From assembly GCA_002438845.1 (NCBI GenBank), contig DJRG01000023.1:1-20561 (forward strand): DNA of 20,561 nt. The letters are read 5' to 3'. This DNA comes from Bacteroidales bacterium UBA6366. Lineage in GTDB: Bacteria; Bacteroidota; Bacteroidia; Bacteroidales; UBA932. This document shows positions 7,369-15,033 of this stretch, piece by piece (positions within the stretch are counted from its first letter, which is position 1; each line of letters begins with the position of its first letter). Both the position numbers and the translations under genes were made by a program. The notes under the pieces were generated by a model. The model did not search any database and was not told the DNA's origin. It worked only from the letters and a program-made list of their open reading frames with translations.

Positions 7369-7559
7369 ATCCCTGATTTTTCGGTAAATATAGTCATTCT
7401 TTTGATTTTGTGTACCATTTGGGTAACCAACATTGGTCGTTTCCATAGTTTTTTGCCTAAAGGTACCAAAGGCTTCTGAACAGCTGGGGGTATGAACCAA
7501 AATATTTCTGTTTTTTATGAAAACTATATGTTTTTTATCATCGGGTTACGGCATATCAC

Positions 7560-7567
7560 TATCTTTG
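7560..7567 (+). promoter_or_regulatory. -7 promoter element upstream of the HAD gene
   Basis: TATCTTTG matches the Bacteroidota -7 consensus TAnnTTTG and lies 19 bases before the ATG at 7587. No clear -33 TTTG is seen at the expected distance. Confidence 0.5.
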
Positions 7568-7586
7568 CGGCAAATAATTCAGGAAT

Positions 7587-8216
7587 ATGAGAAAGGACAT
7601 CACGAATGTTGTGTTTGATTTCGGCGGGGTGGTAGCCCCTGCGGATCTCGGCGTTGTCATCAACAAGTTCAAGGCGTTGGGGCTTGGGAATATAGAAGAA
7701 TATCTCAATTTGGTCCGTCAGCAGGGGTTCTTCGGGGATTTCGAGACAGGGCTGATAGACAAGGATGAATTCCGCGCCAGAGTCAGCAAGGAAGTCGGCA
7801 GGGAAGTGAGCATGGACGAGTGCCGCAACGCCTACATGGGATTCTTCTCAAGTGTTCCGGAAAGGAATCTTGAACTGTTCAGAAAACTCCGTGCCGAAGG
7901 CTACAGCCTCTCGCTCCTGTCCAACACCAACCCTTTCATTATGGAATGGGCTCTGAGCAAAGCCTTTGACGGCCACGGCCACTCGCTTGATGAATATCTT
8001 GACAGCATCTACGTCAGCTACGAGATGAAAGTGATGAAACCTGACGAGAAGATATTCCGCATGATGCTTGAATCCGAGAAAGCAGCCCCGTCTCAGGTTC
8101 TTTTCATCGATGACGGCCCCAAGAATGTCGCCGCCGCCAGAGCCATAGACATCAACGCCATCCAAGCCACCAACGGCGAAGACTGGACCGGAGATGTCCT
8201 CCGTTTCCTGGCTTGA
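7587..8216 (+). CDS. HAD-superfamily phosphatase (YihX-like)
   Basis: This 209-residue soluble hydrolase belongs to the haloacid dehalogenase superfamily, subfamily IA. Motif I is VVFDFGGVV with nucleophile Asp11; the usual second Asp is Gly13, as in the YihX-like DxGxV group. An alpha-helical cap follows at about residues 18-90. Motif II is LSLLSNTN, motif III is the Lys in KVMKPDEKIF, and motif IV is FIDDGPKN (Asp175, Asp176). YihX-type enzymes dephosphorylate sugar phosphates such as glucose-1-phosphate, but the substrate cannot be read from sequence. The gene is monocistronic: it has its own -7 element and ends at a strong terminator shared with the convergent GH97 gene. Confidence 0.88.
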   Translation: MRKDITNVVFDFGGVVAPADLGVVINKFKALGLGNIEEYLNLVRQQGFFGDFETGLIDKDEFRARVSKEVGREVSMDECRNAYMGFFSSVPERNLELFRKLRAEGYSLSLLSNTNPFIMEWALSKAFDGHGHSLDEYLDSIYVSYEMKVMKPDEKIFRMMLESEKAAPSQVLFIDDGPKNVAAARAIDINAIQATNGEDWTGDVLRFLA

Positions 8217-8246
8217 TATTATAGAAATATGTTACAACAGCAGCCG

Positions 8247-8298
8247 AAAAATCAAAAGCGGAATTTTGGTAACGTGCAAAATTCCGCTTTTGATTTTT
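8247..8298. terminator. bidirectional rho-independent terminator
   Basis: A perfect 21-bp stem (8247-8267 with 8278-8298, for example CAAAAGCGGAATTTT) carries the 10-base loop GGTAACGTGC. There is a T run on the plus-strand side, and the A run on the other side gives the same for the minus strand. It lies between the convergent HAD and GH97 genes and can end both transcripts. The loop sequence reappears at 12336-12345. Confidence 0.9.
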
Positions 8299-8313
8299 TT
8301 CTGCAGCATTTAT

Positions 8314-10557
8314 CTATTTCCCCTCCACCTTCTGGATGCGGATGGCGAAACCACCGGAGCGGGCCAGATGCATCTTTAGCTTAGTCTTGGAAGAGACTTT
8401 CTTTGTGGTGATTGAATATGTCTGCACTGAATCCTGCTCCTTGACATCGCCCAGGCCGTCAGCACCAGGAGCATCAGCATAGATTGTAGCAGTGTACTTC
8501 GCACCCTTCTCAAGGAAATCCAGAGGGAACTCAAGGTCGCGTTCGTTTTCATCAGTAACCCCACCAATGAACCAGTCACCCTCTTTGGCGGAATCCTTCA
8601 CCTTGGCCTGACGGGCAATCACAAGGTAATCTCCCGGCTCTGCAAGAAGATACTCGCTCCGCTCCCAGTCAACGGCCACATCTTTAATGAATTGGAATGC
8701 GTCCATGTGCGCTTCATAATGTTCAGGGATGTCCGCCGCCATCTGAAGAGGAGAGTACATGGTCACATAGAGAGCCAACTGCTTGCAGATTGTCGAGAGC
8801 ACCTGCTGGTGATCCTTAGGATTCATCTTGGACATGTCCATCTCGAATATTCCCGGAGTGTAGTCCATCGGGCCGCCTTGGAGACGGGTGAACGGAAGTA
8901 TCGTCACATGATGAGGCATGATCTTGCCACGGTACTCGGTACCTTTGGCGGACTCGTTGCCGATGAGGTTAGGGTAGGTTCTGCACAGACCTGTCGGACG
9001 AACGGCCTCGTGGGCGTTGACCATGATGTGATGGTCGGCCGCCTTCTTGACGCAAAGCATGTAGTGGTTGATCATCGACTGGCTGTAATGATGCTCGCCG
9101 TAAGGAATGATCTCACCGACATAGCCACTTTTGACAGCGTCGTAACCATATTCATTCATAAGGTCATAGGCCTTGTCAATCCAACGCTCGTAGTTCTGCG
9201 CCGATGCGGAGGTCTCATGGTGCATGATGAGTTTCACGCCCTTCGAGTGGGCATATTCATTGAGAGCCTTGATGTCGAAGTCCGGGTAAGGGGTGATGAA
9301 GTCGAAGACGAAGTCCTTCTGCTTGCCGTACCAGTCCTCCCAGCCTTCGTTCCAGCCCTCGACAAGGACAGCGTCGAAGCCGTGCTCCGCGGCGAAGTCG
9401 ATGTAACGGCGCACATTCTCGTTGTTGGCGCCGTGCTTCCCGTGAGGCTTCGCCTTGGAGTAGTCGGACACTCCGAGCTCGATGGTCGGGAAGTCATTGG
9501 TGTAGGACCACTTGGACTTGCCAGTGATCATCTCCCACCACACTCCGACGTACTTGACCGGATGGATCCATGAGACATCCTCAAGGACACAAGGGTCATT
9601 GAGATTGAGGATGAGTCTGGAAGCCAGTGCCTTGCGGGCATCGTCCACAACCATTACAGTCCTCCACGGAGATTTGGCCGGAGTCTGCACACGGCCTTTC
9701 CAACCCTCGGCGTCAGGGGTCAGCCAAGTGCTGAAAGTCATCGTCTTGTCGTCAAGGTTGAGGTTTGTGGTCGGGTAGTCCACAACCGCAGCCTCGTGGA
9801 TGTTGATGTAGAGCCCGTCATCGGTCTTCATCTGAAGGGCTGTCTGCACGCCGGTCGGGGAGAATGTCTGCTGGGAGGCGTTCCCTTCCGCCTTAGTGGA
9901 TGATAGCCCTCTGATTTCGGAAAGACGGCTGACTGTATAGTTATATTCTTGAGTGTCATAGTCTCCTGGAATCCACCAGGCGGTGTGGTCGCCGGCCATA
10001 GCGAACTGTGTCAGCTCGTCTTTGATGACGAAATACTTGAGCCTTTTCTGCTCAGGGAACTCATAACGGAAGCCAAGGCCGTCGTCGTAGAGACGGAAAC
10101 GGATGACCATCACCGCTTTAGGGCCGTTCTTGTTCACCGGACCCTGCTCAAGGGTGACGGCCAGCTCGTTGTAGTGGTTGCGGATGTGGCTTTCCTCACC
10201 CCAGACCGGCTCCCATGTCTCATCGAGGGTGTCACGTCTCACATCGGTCACCTTGAACCCGTCGTGAAGGCTTTCTGGCTTGGCGTAAAACCTGCCTGAC
10301 TTCTCCTCGAAAGTCTCCTTCAGGCGCTTGCCGCGAATCTCGTAGCCAAGCTCGCTCGGCAGAACCACAGCCTTGTCGCCATAGCTCAATGAATATGTCG
10401 GTGTCCCTTTTTCGCTGAGGGCGAACCTGAGCTCAAGGTTGCCGTCGGGACTTTTAAGCACCTCGGTGCCGGTTGGATTCTGGGCGAATCCTGAGAATGT
10501 TGTCATCACAGCGGCGGCCGCCACAATCATGACTTTGAAAAGTTTTTTACGTATCAT
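8314..10557 (-). CDS. GH97 alpha-glucosidase, inverting SusB type
   Basis: This 747-residue secreted glycoside hydrolase of family GH97 is of the SusB type, which hydrolyses alpha-glucosidic bonds of starch oligosaccharides with inversion and needs calcium. It has a signal peptide (MIRKKLFKVMIVAAAAVMTT, cleaved near SGFAQ), the N-terminal beta-sandwich (LKSPDGNLELRFAL), a TIM barrel and a C-terminal beta domain. Glu448 (HHETSAS), Glu517 (NAHEAVRP) and Glu541 (KGTEYRGK) lie at a constant offset of nine from the SusB catalytic residues Glu439, Glu508 and Glu532. The retaining nucleophile position is Gly here (VKSGYVGE). The function is well supported. The gene stands alone with its own promoter (10586-10616) and no SusC/SusD gene nearby. 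Confidence 0.93.
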   Translation of the reverse strand: MIRKKLFKVMIVAAAAVMTTFSGFAQNPTGTEVLKSPDGNLELRFALSEKGTPTYSLSYGDKAVVLPSELGYEIRGKRLKETFEEKSGRFYAKPESLHDGFKVTDVRRDTLDETWEPVWGEESHIRNHYNELAVTLEQGPVNKNGPKAVMVIRFRLYDDGLGFRYEFPEQKRLKYFVIKDELTQFAMAGDHTAWWIPGDYDTQEYNYTVSRLSEIRGLSSTKAEGNASQQTFSPTGVQTALQMKTDDGLYINIHEAAVVDYPTTNLNLDDKTMTFSTWLTPDAEGWKGRVQTPAKSPWRTVMVVDDARKALASRLILNLNDPCVLEDVSWIHPVKYVGVWWEMITGKSKWSYTNDFPTIELGVSDYSKAKPHGKHGANNENVRRYIDFAAEHGFDAVLVEGWNEGWEDWYGKQKDFVFDFITPYPDFDIKALNEYAHSKGVKLIMHHETSASAQNYERWIDKAYDLMNEYGYDAVKSGYVGEIIPYGEHHYSQSMINHYMLCVKKAADHHIMVNAHEAVRPTGLCRTYPNLIGNESAKGTEYRGKIMPHHVTILPFTRLQGGPMDYTPGIFEMDMSKMNPKDHQQVLSTICKQLALYVTMYSPLQMAADIPEHYEAHMDAFQFIKDVAVDWERSEYLLAEPGDYLVIARQAKVKDSAKEGDWFIGGVTDENERDLEFPLDFLEKGAKYTATIYADAPGADGLGDVKEQDSVQTYSITTKKVSSKTKLKMHLARSGGFAIRIQKVEGK

Positions 10558-10585
10558 AAGCTACTTAGCTAAACAGTTTGTCCGT

Positions 10586-10616
10586 CAAAGATAAGCCTTA
10601 CTGGTCAGAAATCCAA
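10586..10616 (-). promoter_or_regulatory. promoter of the SusB-type GH97 gene
   Basis: On the minus strand a perfect -7 element TATCTTTG occupies 10593-10586. A TTGG at 10616-10613, 19 bases upstream, serves as the -33 element. The start codon is at 10557, giving a leader of about 20 bases. Confidence 0.65.
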
Positions 10617-10696
10617 TTTATTACCCCCTATTTCTGATGAACCGCAAATGTTCTCCACCGAAAGTCAATGATCTGCGGGATTAATATTTTTTGTTG

Positions 10697-10704
10697 TAAA
10701 TTTG
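10697..10704 (+). promoter_or_regulatory. -7 promoter element of the barrel protein gene
   Basis: TAAATTTG fits TAnnTTTG and ends 18 bases before the ATG at 10723. Because transcription would start at about 10710, the in-frame TTG at 10702 lies upstream of the transcript and cannot be the start. Confidence 0.6.
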
Positions 10705-10722
10705 CAATGGAATTTCTTGAAT

Positions 10723-11997
10723 ATGAAGACTTTTGGATTACGAATATTTTCACTGGCCCTTTGTCTGTTCTTGATCGCGAGGCCACTTGCGGCAAAGGAC
10801 AGGGAACCAGTTGTCAAGACAGGCCATTCTTTCGTGCCTTTTCCGATGGCTGGTTTCGACGGGGCCAAAGGCTTTCTGTTCGGAGGGTTGATGAATGTGT
10901 ATAACTTCGGTGACGGTTCGGCCTACCCCAACCCGAAAAGCAGCGCCTATGTCGAGGTCTCCGGCTACACTGGCGGAAGCAAGACATTCGTGGCCTCATA
11001 CGATTCAGGGAAGCTTCTGGCCAGAGTCCGGATGAATCTTGCGGCCAGTTACTGTTCGGACAACGCGATGGAGTTCTTCGGCTTCGGAGGACGAAGGACG
11101 CTCTACGATTCCTCGCTTGAGGATGGGTTCTACAAGTACGACAGGTCCACGCTCAACTTCAAGGCCGATTTTTCCGGCCCGGTTTCAGATCACTTGTCCT
11201 GGGAGATAGGCTACCATTTCAACCGGTTCGAAGTCAAGGATTACAAACCGTCTGATTCCGATCAGGAAATATCCCTGTTCGGCCTCTACAAAGCGTGGGG
11301 GATAATCCCGTCCGAGGATGTTTCCAATGAATATTCATCAGCGTTTCGTGCCGGTCTCGTCTACGACTCCCGTGACTATGAGGGCGTTCCGTCAAATGGC
11401 CTTCTGGCCAAAGCGCATATCATCGCCGCCCCGAAGTTTATGGGCTCATCAGAGTCTTATCTAAAGGTCCATGCGGCGTTGAGGCATTATATTCCTATAA
11501 TGAAAGAGGGCCTCGTTTTTGCCTATCGACTTGACTATCAAGAATTTTTGGGTGAAGCACCATGGTATGCCATCCCTTTTTACACCCCCGGAGGTCCGAT
11601 CTACGATAATGTCGCCGCCGGTGGCTACAGATCCGTCCGTGGCCTGTTGTACAACAGGGTAGCCGGGCCGGCTGTTGGTTTTGTGAATGCGGAGTTGCGC
11701 TGGAAATTTGCCGGATTCACCATTTGGAACCAAGACATCGGATTGATGCTCAGCGGCTTCTGCGACGGCATCAGTTCCCTGAAGACTTTCGACACCACCA
11801 ACCGAACCGGAGCGTTCCCTAAACTTTACGCCAGACTCATCGACGCCTCCCGCCCTGACACTTTCCACCTCTCCACCGGTGCGTCCCTGAAGTTCATCCT
11901 CAACCGCAACTTTGTCCTGAACATTGAATATGCCCGCGCCCTTTCCGCCCAGGACGGCGCCGGAGTCATGTACTTCAACACCGGCTTTTATTTTTAG
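10723..11997 (+). CDS. BamA/Omp85-like outer-membrane barrel protein
   Basis: This 424-residue outer-membrane protein begins with a signal peptide (MKTFGLRIFSLALCLFLIA, cleaved near PLAAKD). The rest is dominated by alternating amphipathic beta strands. GYRSVRG (VRG at 305-307) is the signature of the lid loop of the Omp85/bacterial surface antigen barrel, and the chain ends in aromatic residues (FNTGFYF), as expected for recognition by BamA. There are no POTRA domains, so it is a short barrel-only member and not BamA itself. Its substrate or partner is unknown. The gene is divergent from the SusB-type GH97 and followed by tRNA-Arg. The ATG at 10723 is preferred because of the promoter position and the signal peptide. 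Confidence 0.85.
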   Translation: MKTFGLRIFSLALCLFLIARPLAAKDREPVVKTGHSFVPFPMAGFDGAKGFLFGGLMNVYNFGDGSAYPNPKSSAYVEVSGYTGGSKTFVASYDSGKLLARVRMNLAASYCSDNAMEFFGFGGRRTLYDSSLEDGFYKYDRSTLNFKADFSGPVSDHLSWEIGYHFNRFEVKDYKPSDSDQEISLFGLYKAWGIIPSEDVSNEYSSAFRAGLVYDSRDYEGVPSNGLLAKAHIIAAPKFMGSSESYLKVHAALRHYIPIMKEGLVFAYRLDYQEFLGEAPWYAIPFYTPGGPIYDNVAAGGYRSVRGLLYNRVAGPAVGFVNAELRWKFAGFTIWNQDIGLMLSGFCDGISSLKTFDTTNRTGAFPKLYARLIDASRPDTFHLSTGASLKFILNRNFVLNIEYARALSAQDGAGVMYFNTGFYF

Positions 11998-12019
11998 TTA
12001 TGCTCCACGGCTTCTTTTT

Positions 12020-12049
12020 TTTGCATTCCTCAGAAATTTCGTATATTTG
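12020..12049 (+). promoter_or_regulatory. promoter of tRNA-Arg
   Basis: TTTG (12020-12023) and a perfect -7 element TATATTTG (12042-12049) are separated by 18 bases and lie about 40 bases upstream of the tRNA. Confidence 0.65.
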
Positions 12050-12087
12050 CAGTCCGTTTCCGATTCCGCGGAATAGAAACGGGGCAC

Positions 12088-12161
12088 GGTTCCGTAGCTC
12101 AGCTGGATAGAGCAACAGATTTCTAATCTGTGGGTCTAGGGTTCGAATCCCTACGGAATCA
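12088..12161 (+). tRNA. tRNA-Arg (anticodon TCT)
   Basis: A complete 74-base cloverleaf is present. The acceptor stem GGTTCCG pairs with CGGAATC, the D stem GCTC with GAGC, the anticodon stem ACAGA with TCTGT around the loop TTTCTAA, and the T stem TAGGG with CCCTA around TTCGAAT. The anticodon TCT reads AGA/AGG codons. The discriminator base is A and the CCA end is not encoded. Confidence 0.97.
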
Positions 12162-12162
12162 C

Positions 12163-12193
12163 AAAAGGGGGGACTTTTTAGTCACCCCTTTTT
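12163..12193 (+). terminator. rho-independent terminator of tRNA-Arg
   Basis: AAAAGGGGGGACT (12163-12175) pairs with AGTCACCCCTTTT (12180-12192) with one mismatch, and a T run follows. It starts directly after the tRNA. Confidence 0.85.
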
Positions 12194-12210
12194 GATATAT
12201 ACAACCCCCA

Positions 12211-12256
12211 GTCACTTCGTGACAGCCCCAGAGGGGCACGGGGAAAGGATTCCCCG
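12211..12256. repeat. three tandem short hairpins
   Basis: GTCAC-TTC-GTGAC (12211-12223), GCCCC-AGA-GGGGC (12225-12237) and CGGGGAA-AGGA-TTCCCCG (12239-12256) follow one another with one base between them. All three stems are perfect. Their function is unknown; they resemble dispersed intergenic repeat units. Confidence 0.7.
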
Positions 12257-12327
12257 AAATCCCTTCGGTCGCTTCGCTCCGAGTACCACTTTCTGGTCAC
12301 TGAACTTGAGAATGATAAACTCCCTCC

Positions 12328-12370
12328 CAAATTTTGGTAACGTGCAAATTTTGGAATTTTCGTTTTTTTT
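12328..12370 (+). terminator. hairpin sharing the GGTAACGTGC loop
   Basis: CCAAATTT and AAATTTTGG can pair (with one bulged T) around TGGTAACGTGC, and long T runs follow at about 12357-12371. The 19-mer AATTTTGGTAACGTGCAAA is identical to that at 8262-8280 inside the other terminator. Confidence 0.55.
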
Positions 12371-12390
12371 TCTGACCTTTATCACATTAT

Positions 12391-12461
12391 TGTCGCTTCG
12401 ATGGTTGGTGAACTCTGTCGAACCACAAGCTCAGCGACCGATGTACGAACTCAGCGACCGA
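12391..12461. repeat. relative of the palindromic repeat in aroD
   Basis: TGTCGCTTCGA (12391-12401) and GCTCAGCGACCGA (12429-12441) are shared with the element at 4586-4657. A second CTCAGCGACCGA occurs at 12450-12461, making a short direct repeat. It ends six bases from the stop codon of the DUF368 gene. Confidence 0.55.
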
Positions 12462-12466
12462 GGATA

Positions 12467-13423
12467 TTATGCCTTGGCGTTCTGGTGGCCGAACCATTCG
12501 AGGGCGACGACAAGGAGGGCGCCTATGGCCATCCAGACGATGGCGGAGAAGATCTGCGGATCTATGACCGCGGAAAGGTTCGCGCCTATGTCGACAAGAG
12601 CCTCGACACCGATTCCGGCCTCTTCGGCGGTCTGTCCGTCGCGCATGAACTGGGCCATCATCACGCTGATCTTGTCGCTCCAAGGCCAGACTTTGACCAG
12701 AGAGCCAAGGGTGAATCCGATCAGGGTGATCAGCGTCGGCCTCTCGTAATGGGCGATCAGCCAGTGCAGGAACTTCGAGAACGCCGCGATTCCCAGGACA
12801 CAGCCGATTCCGAACAGGATGAGGACTGGCCAGTTGAGCTCGCTGATGGCGCTCATGATATATTCATACTTCCCAAGCAAAACCAGAATGAAACTGCCGG
12901 AGATGCCCGGGAGAATCATCGTGCAGATCGCGATCGCGCCGCAGATCATGACAAACCAGCCCGCGTCTGTAGTCTGGGTAGGGGACAAGAGGCAGATAAT
13001 GGCGCCCAGAAAGATGCCGAAGACCAGCCAAAGTCCATCTTTGACTTTCCATCCTTTGATGTCGTAGAGCATGTAGGCACCCGAGACCACGATAAGCCCG
13101 AAGAAGAAAGCCCAAGTCTGGATAGGATGGTAGGCGAGCACATATTCCATAAGTTTGGCGAGCGAGAAGACACTCACGATCACACCCACACCCAACCAAA
13201 GCATGAATGTTCCATGAATATGCTCCCAGAACTCCTTGGCCTTCCCCTGGAGCAGAAGCTTCCATGAGGAAACCGACAGAAGTGCGTTGAGGGCCTCGAT
13301 CAGCTCGTTGAATATTCCCGTAAGCAGGGCGATTGTGCCACCGGACACACCGGGGATCACATTGGCCGCTCCCATCGCGAAACCTTTCAGGGCAACGGCG
13401 GCGTTTTTGATGATATTTGACAT
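12467..13423 (-). CDS. DUF368 membrane protein, predicted polyprenyl-phosphate transporter
   Basis: This 318-residue polytopic inner-membrane protein begins with the DUF368 signature GFAMGAANVIPGVSGGTIALL (residues about 14-34). A second, related PGISGSFILVLLGKYEYI segment lies in the middle, giving the internal pseudo-symmetry typical of the family. Many hydrophobic helices follow (WLGVGVIVSVFSLAKL, WAFFFGLIVVSGAYML and others). DUF368 proteins (PopT) have been reported to return undecaprenyl phosphate, the lipid carrier of wall and O-antigen synthesis, to the inner face of the membrane. That role is inferred here from family membership. It is the last gene of an operon with the small unknown protein (6-base gap) and the PfkB-type kinase. 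Its 3' end abuts a dispersed repeat. Confidence 0.9.
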   Translation of the reverse strand: MSNIIKNAAVALKGFAMGAANVIPGVSGGTIALLTGIFNELIEALNALLSVSSWKLLLQGKAKEFWEHIHGTFMLWLGVGVIVSVFSLAKLMEYVLAYHPIQTWAFFFGLIVVSGAYMLYDIKGWKVKDGLWLVFGIFLGAIICLLSPTQTTDAGWFVMICGAIAICTMILPGISGSFILVLLGKYEYIMSAISELNWPVLILFGIGCVLGIAAFSKFLHWLIAHYERPTLITLIGFTLGSLVKVWPWSDKISVMMAQFMRDGQTAEEAGIGVEALVDIGANLSAVIDPQIFSAIVWMAIGALLVVALEWFGHQNAKA

Positions 13424-13429
13424 GTTAAA

Positions 13430-13963
13430 CTATTGAATCTTTGTGAGATAGCCTTTGATGGCCGTAAAACTGTCCAGCTGGGTGACGTTCTTCCCGGCAG
13501 GGTCGCTGATGACAAGGTCGAACAGGTTCCCGCTCATCTGGCGGCGTCCTATCTTGAACCTGGCCTTGGAAGTGCGGGCCATATATTCAATGGAGAAGTC
13601 CGGATCCTTGACAAGAGAGATGAACAGGTCGGGCGCCTGCTCCTCCAGTACGTTCAGCTTGTAGCGGGAAGGTCTGCCGATCCAGTCCAGATCCTTTTTC
13701 GTGATGGTGGTCTGGATGCTGGTGATCAGACGGTCCTCGCTGCCGATCTTCCTGAAATCCTGAAAGAACACACAGCCTTTGATGTCGTGGGCCCTGAAGA
13801 AGTTCATTATGGCGGTCTTGCATTCGTCGAACGTCGACTCCTCTGCATCGATGATCGCGACGTATGAGTGGATTTTCCCAAGAGGAAGAATCTCCGTAGG
13901 TACCGTGCTGGAATGCTTACGAAGACTTCTCTTCCTAAAAAAATTCTTTATAAAATCAAACAT
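13430..13963 (-). CDS. uncharacterised 177-residue protein of a Bacteroidota family
   Basis: I do not recognise a function. The protein starts with a basic stretch (MFDFIKNFFRKRSLRKH) and has no clear signal peptide or membrane helix. It contains an alpha/beta pattern (YVAIIDAEESTFDECKTAI, IKGCVFFQDF), then DLDWIGRP, LFISLVKDPDFSIEYMAR and KARFKIGRR. From memory it resembles a Bacteroidota-restricted family annotated DUF6913; this is a weak recollection. It lies between the PfkB-type kinase (3-base gap) and DUF368 (6-base gap), so the three are probably cotranslated and the protein may serve a process shared with one of them. Confidence 0.75.
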   Translation of the reverse strand: MFDFIKNFFRKRSLRKHSSTVPTEILPLGKIHSYVAIIDAEESTFDECKTAIMNFFRAHDIKGCVFFQDFRKIGSEDRLITSIQTTITKKDLDWIGRPSRYKLNVLEEQAPDLFISLVKDPDFSIEYMARTSKARFKIGRRQMSGNLFDLVISDPAGKNVTQLDSFTAIKGYLTKIQ

Positions 13964-13966
13964 AAT

Positions 13967-14962
13967 CTACTGGTTTACAGAGGCTATCAGCTCACGAATC
14001 TCACGCTTGGCGTCCTTCCATCTCGGAACGTCGATCTTGGTGCCGATAACTTCGACGACCTTCGCAGCAATTATTGAGCCTATCTCTCCGCAAACCTTCA
14101 GCGGCATTCCGAGCGAATGGGCGTAGAGGAATCCGGCGGCGTAGGTGTCTCCGGCTCCGGTGGCGTCGATCGTGGCTGCCGGCCAGGCTTCTATGTAGTG
14201 ATATTCATCTCCCTGCTTGACCATTGACCCGTCCTTGCCGACCTTCACGACGGCTATCTCGCATTGGCTGGCCAGAGTGTCCAGGGCCTCGCGCGGCTCC
14301 TGTTTTGTGAATGCCCTGGCCTCGGTCTCATTGGCGAAGACGATGTCCACATACCTGTCGACCAGATTGTGGAAGAACGCTTCGTTGGATTCGACCACAT
14401 TGTAGGACGCCATGTCTATGGAAATCTTGCATCCGGCCTCCTTGGCCATTTGCACGGCCCGGCGGATAAGATCCTGATTCTGCACGAGATAGCCTTCGAT
14501 ATGGAAGTAGTCGTAGTCTTGGAAATATTCAGGCTTCAGGTCCTCGGGCACGAGCTCCAGAGCGGCTCCCATGTAGTCGGCGAAAGTCCTCTCGGAGTTG
14601 GCCCCGGTGATGAAGCACATCGCCCGGCCCGAGCCTTTAGTGCCTGCCAGCAGGGTTGTCTTCACTCCGTACTGCTCAAGCGTGCTCTTGTACAGATGCC
14701 CCAGTTCATCGTTGCCGATCTTCCCGATGAAGCCAGAAGGCATTCCGAATATGGACGTGCATGTGATCGTGTTGGCTGCCGAGCCCCCAGGAACATACTT
14801 CACGCCGAATTCCTTCAACTTTGACCAGATGCGGTCTCCGGTCTCAAGATCGACGTGCTGCATGCTTCCCGGAGGAAGATGGTACTCACGGAGCATAGTC
14901 TCATCAGGAAACACCGCCAGAATGTCCGTCAGGGCGTTCCCGATTCCTAAAATTGATTTCAT
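13967..14962 (-). CDS. PfkB-family carbohydrate/adenosine kinase
   Basis: This 331-residue cytoplasmic kinase of the ribokinase/PfkB superfamily transfers phosphate from ATP to a sugar or nucleoside hydroxyl. Visible marks are the N-terminal GIGNALTDILA, GGSAANT (residues 59-65) in the substrate-binding lid region, NETEARAF, and the anion-hole and catalytic motif DATGAGDTYAAGF with catalytic Asp272. The length and overall pattern fit the adenosine-kinase-like branch common in Bacteroidota; the substrate could also be another sugar or nucleoside. It is the first gene of the operon with the small unknown protein and DUF368. Transcription probably starts from the minus-strand -7 element at 14999-15006. 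Confidence 0.9.
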   Translation of the reverse strand: MKSILGIGNALTDILAVFPDETMLREYHLPPGSMQHVDLETGDRIWSKLKEFGVKYVPGGSAANTITCTSIFGMPSGFIGKIGNDELGHLYKSTLEQYGVKTTLLAGTKGSGRAMCFITGANSERTFADYMGAALELVPEDLKPEYFQDYDYFHIEGYLVQNQDLIRRAVQMAKEAGCKISIDMASYNVVESNEAFFHNLVDRYVDIVFANETEARAFTKQEPREALDTLASQCEIAVVKVGKDGSMVKQGDEYHYIEAWPAATIDATGAGDTYAAGFLYAHSLGMPLKVCGEIGSIIAAKVVEVIGTKIDVPRWKDAKREIRELIASVNQ

Positions 14963-14998
14963 ATCTTCGGTTTTTGATATTCATAGCGTGTCAAATCA

Positions 14999-15006
14999 CA
15001 AAGTTA
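14999..15006 (-). promoter_or_regulatory. -7 promoter element of the kinase operon
   Basis: On the minus strand TAACTTTG fits TAnnTTTG and lies 36 bases before the start codon at 14962. It is divergent from, and 13 bases away from, the plus-strand element at 15020-15027. Confidence 0.5.
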
Positions 15007-15019
15007 ACGAATATTTGAT

Positions 15020-15027
15020 TAAATTTG
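15020..15027 (+). promoter_or_regulatory. -7 promoter element of the flippase-like gene
   Basis: TAAATTTG fits TAnnTTTG and ends six bases before the ATG at 15034, so the transcript would be leaderless or nearly so. Confidence 0.5.
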
Positions 15028-15033
15028 TAAGCT

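Larger units (their letters stand above)
12194..12466. repeat. repeat-rich spacer without genes
   Basis: No coding region is seen. The spacer holds three tandem small hairpins (12211-12256), a hairpin with the same loop as the 8247-8298 terminator followed by T runs (about 12328-12370), and pieces of the palindromic repeat found in the aroD gene (12391-12461). Confidence 0.7.

Noticed and set aside
8692..9573. 293-residue frame antisense to the SusB-type GH97
   Set aside because: It is a shadow frame rich in Val, His and Arg; the GH97 on the minus strand has all its catalytic residues.
12211..12461. CRISPR array
   Set aside because: The repeats are short, of different kinds and irregularly spaced, and no cas gene is present.
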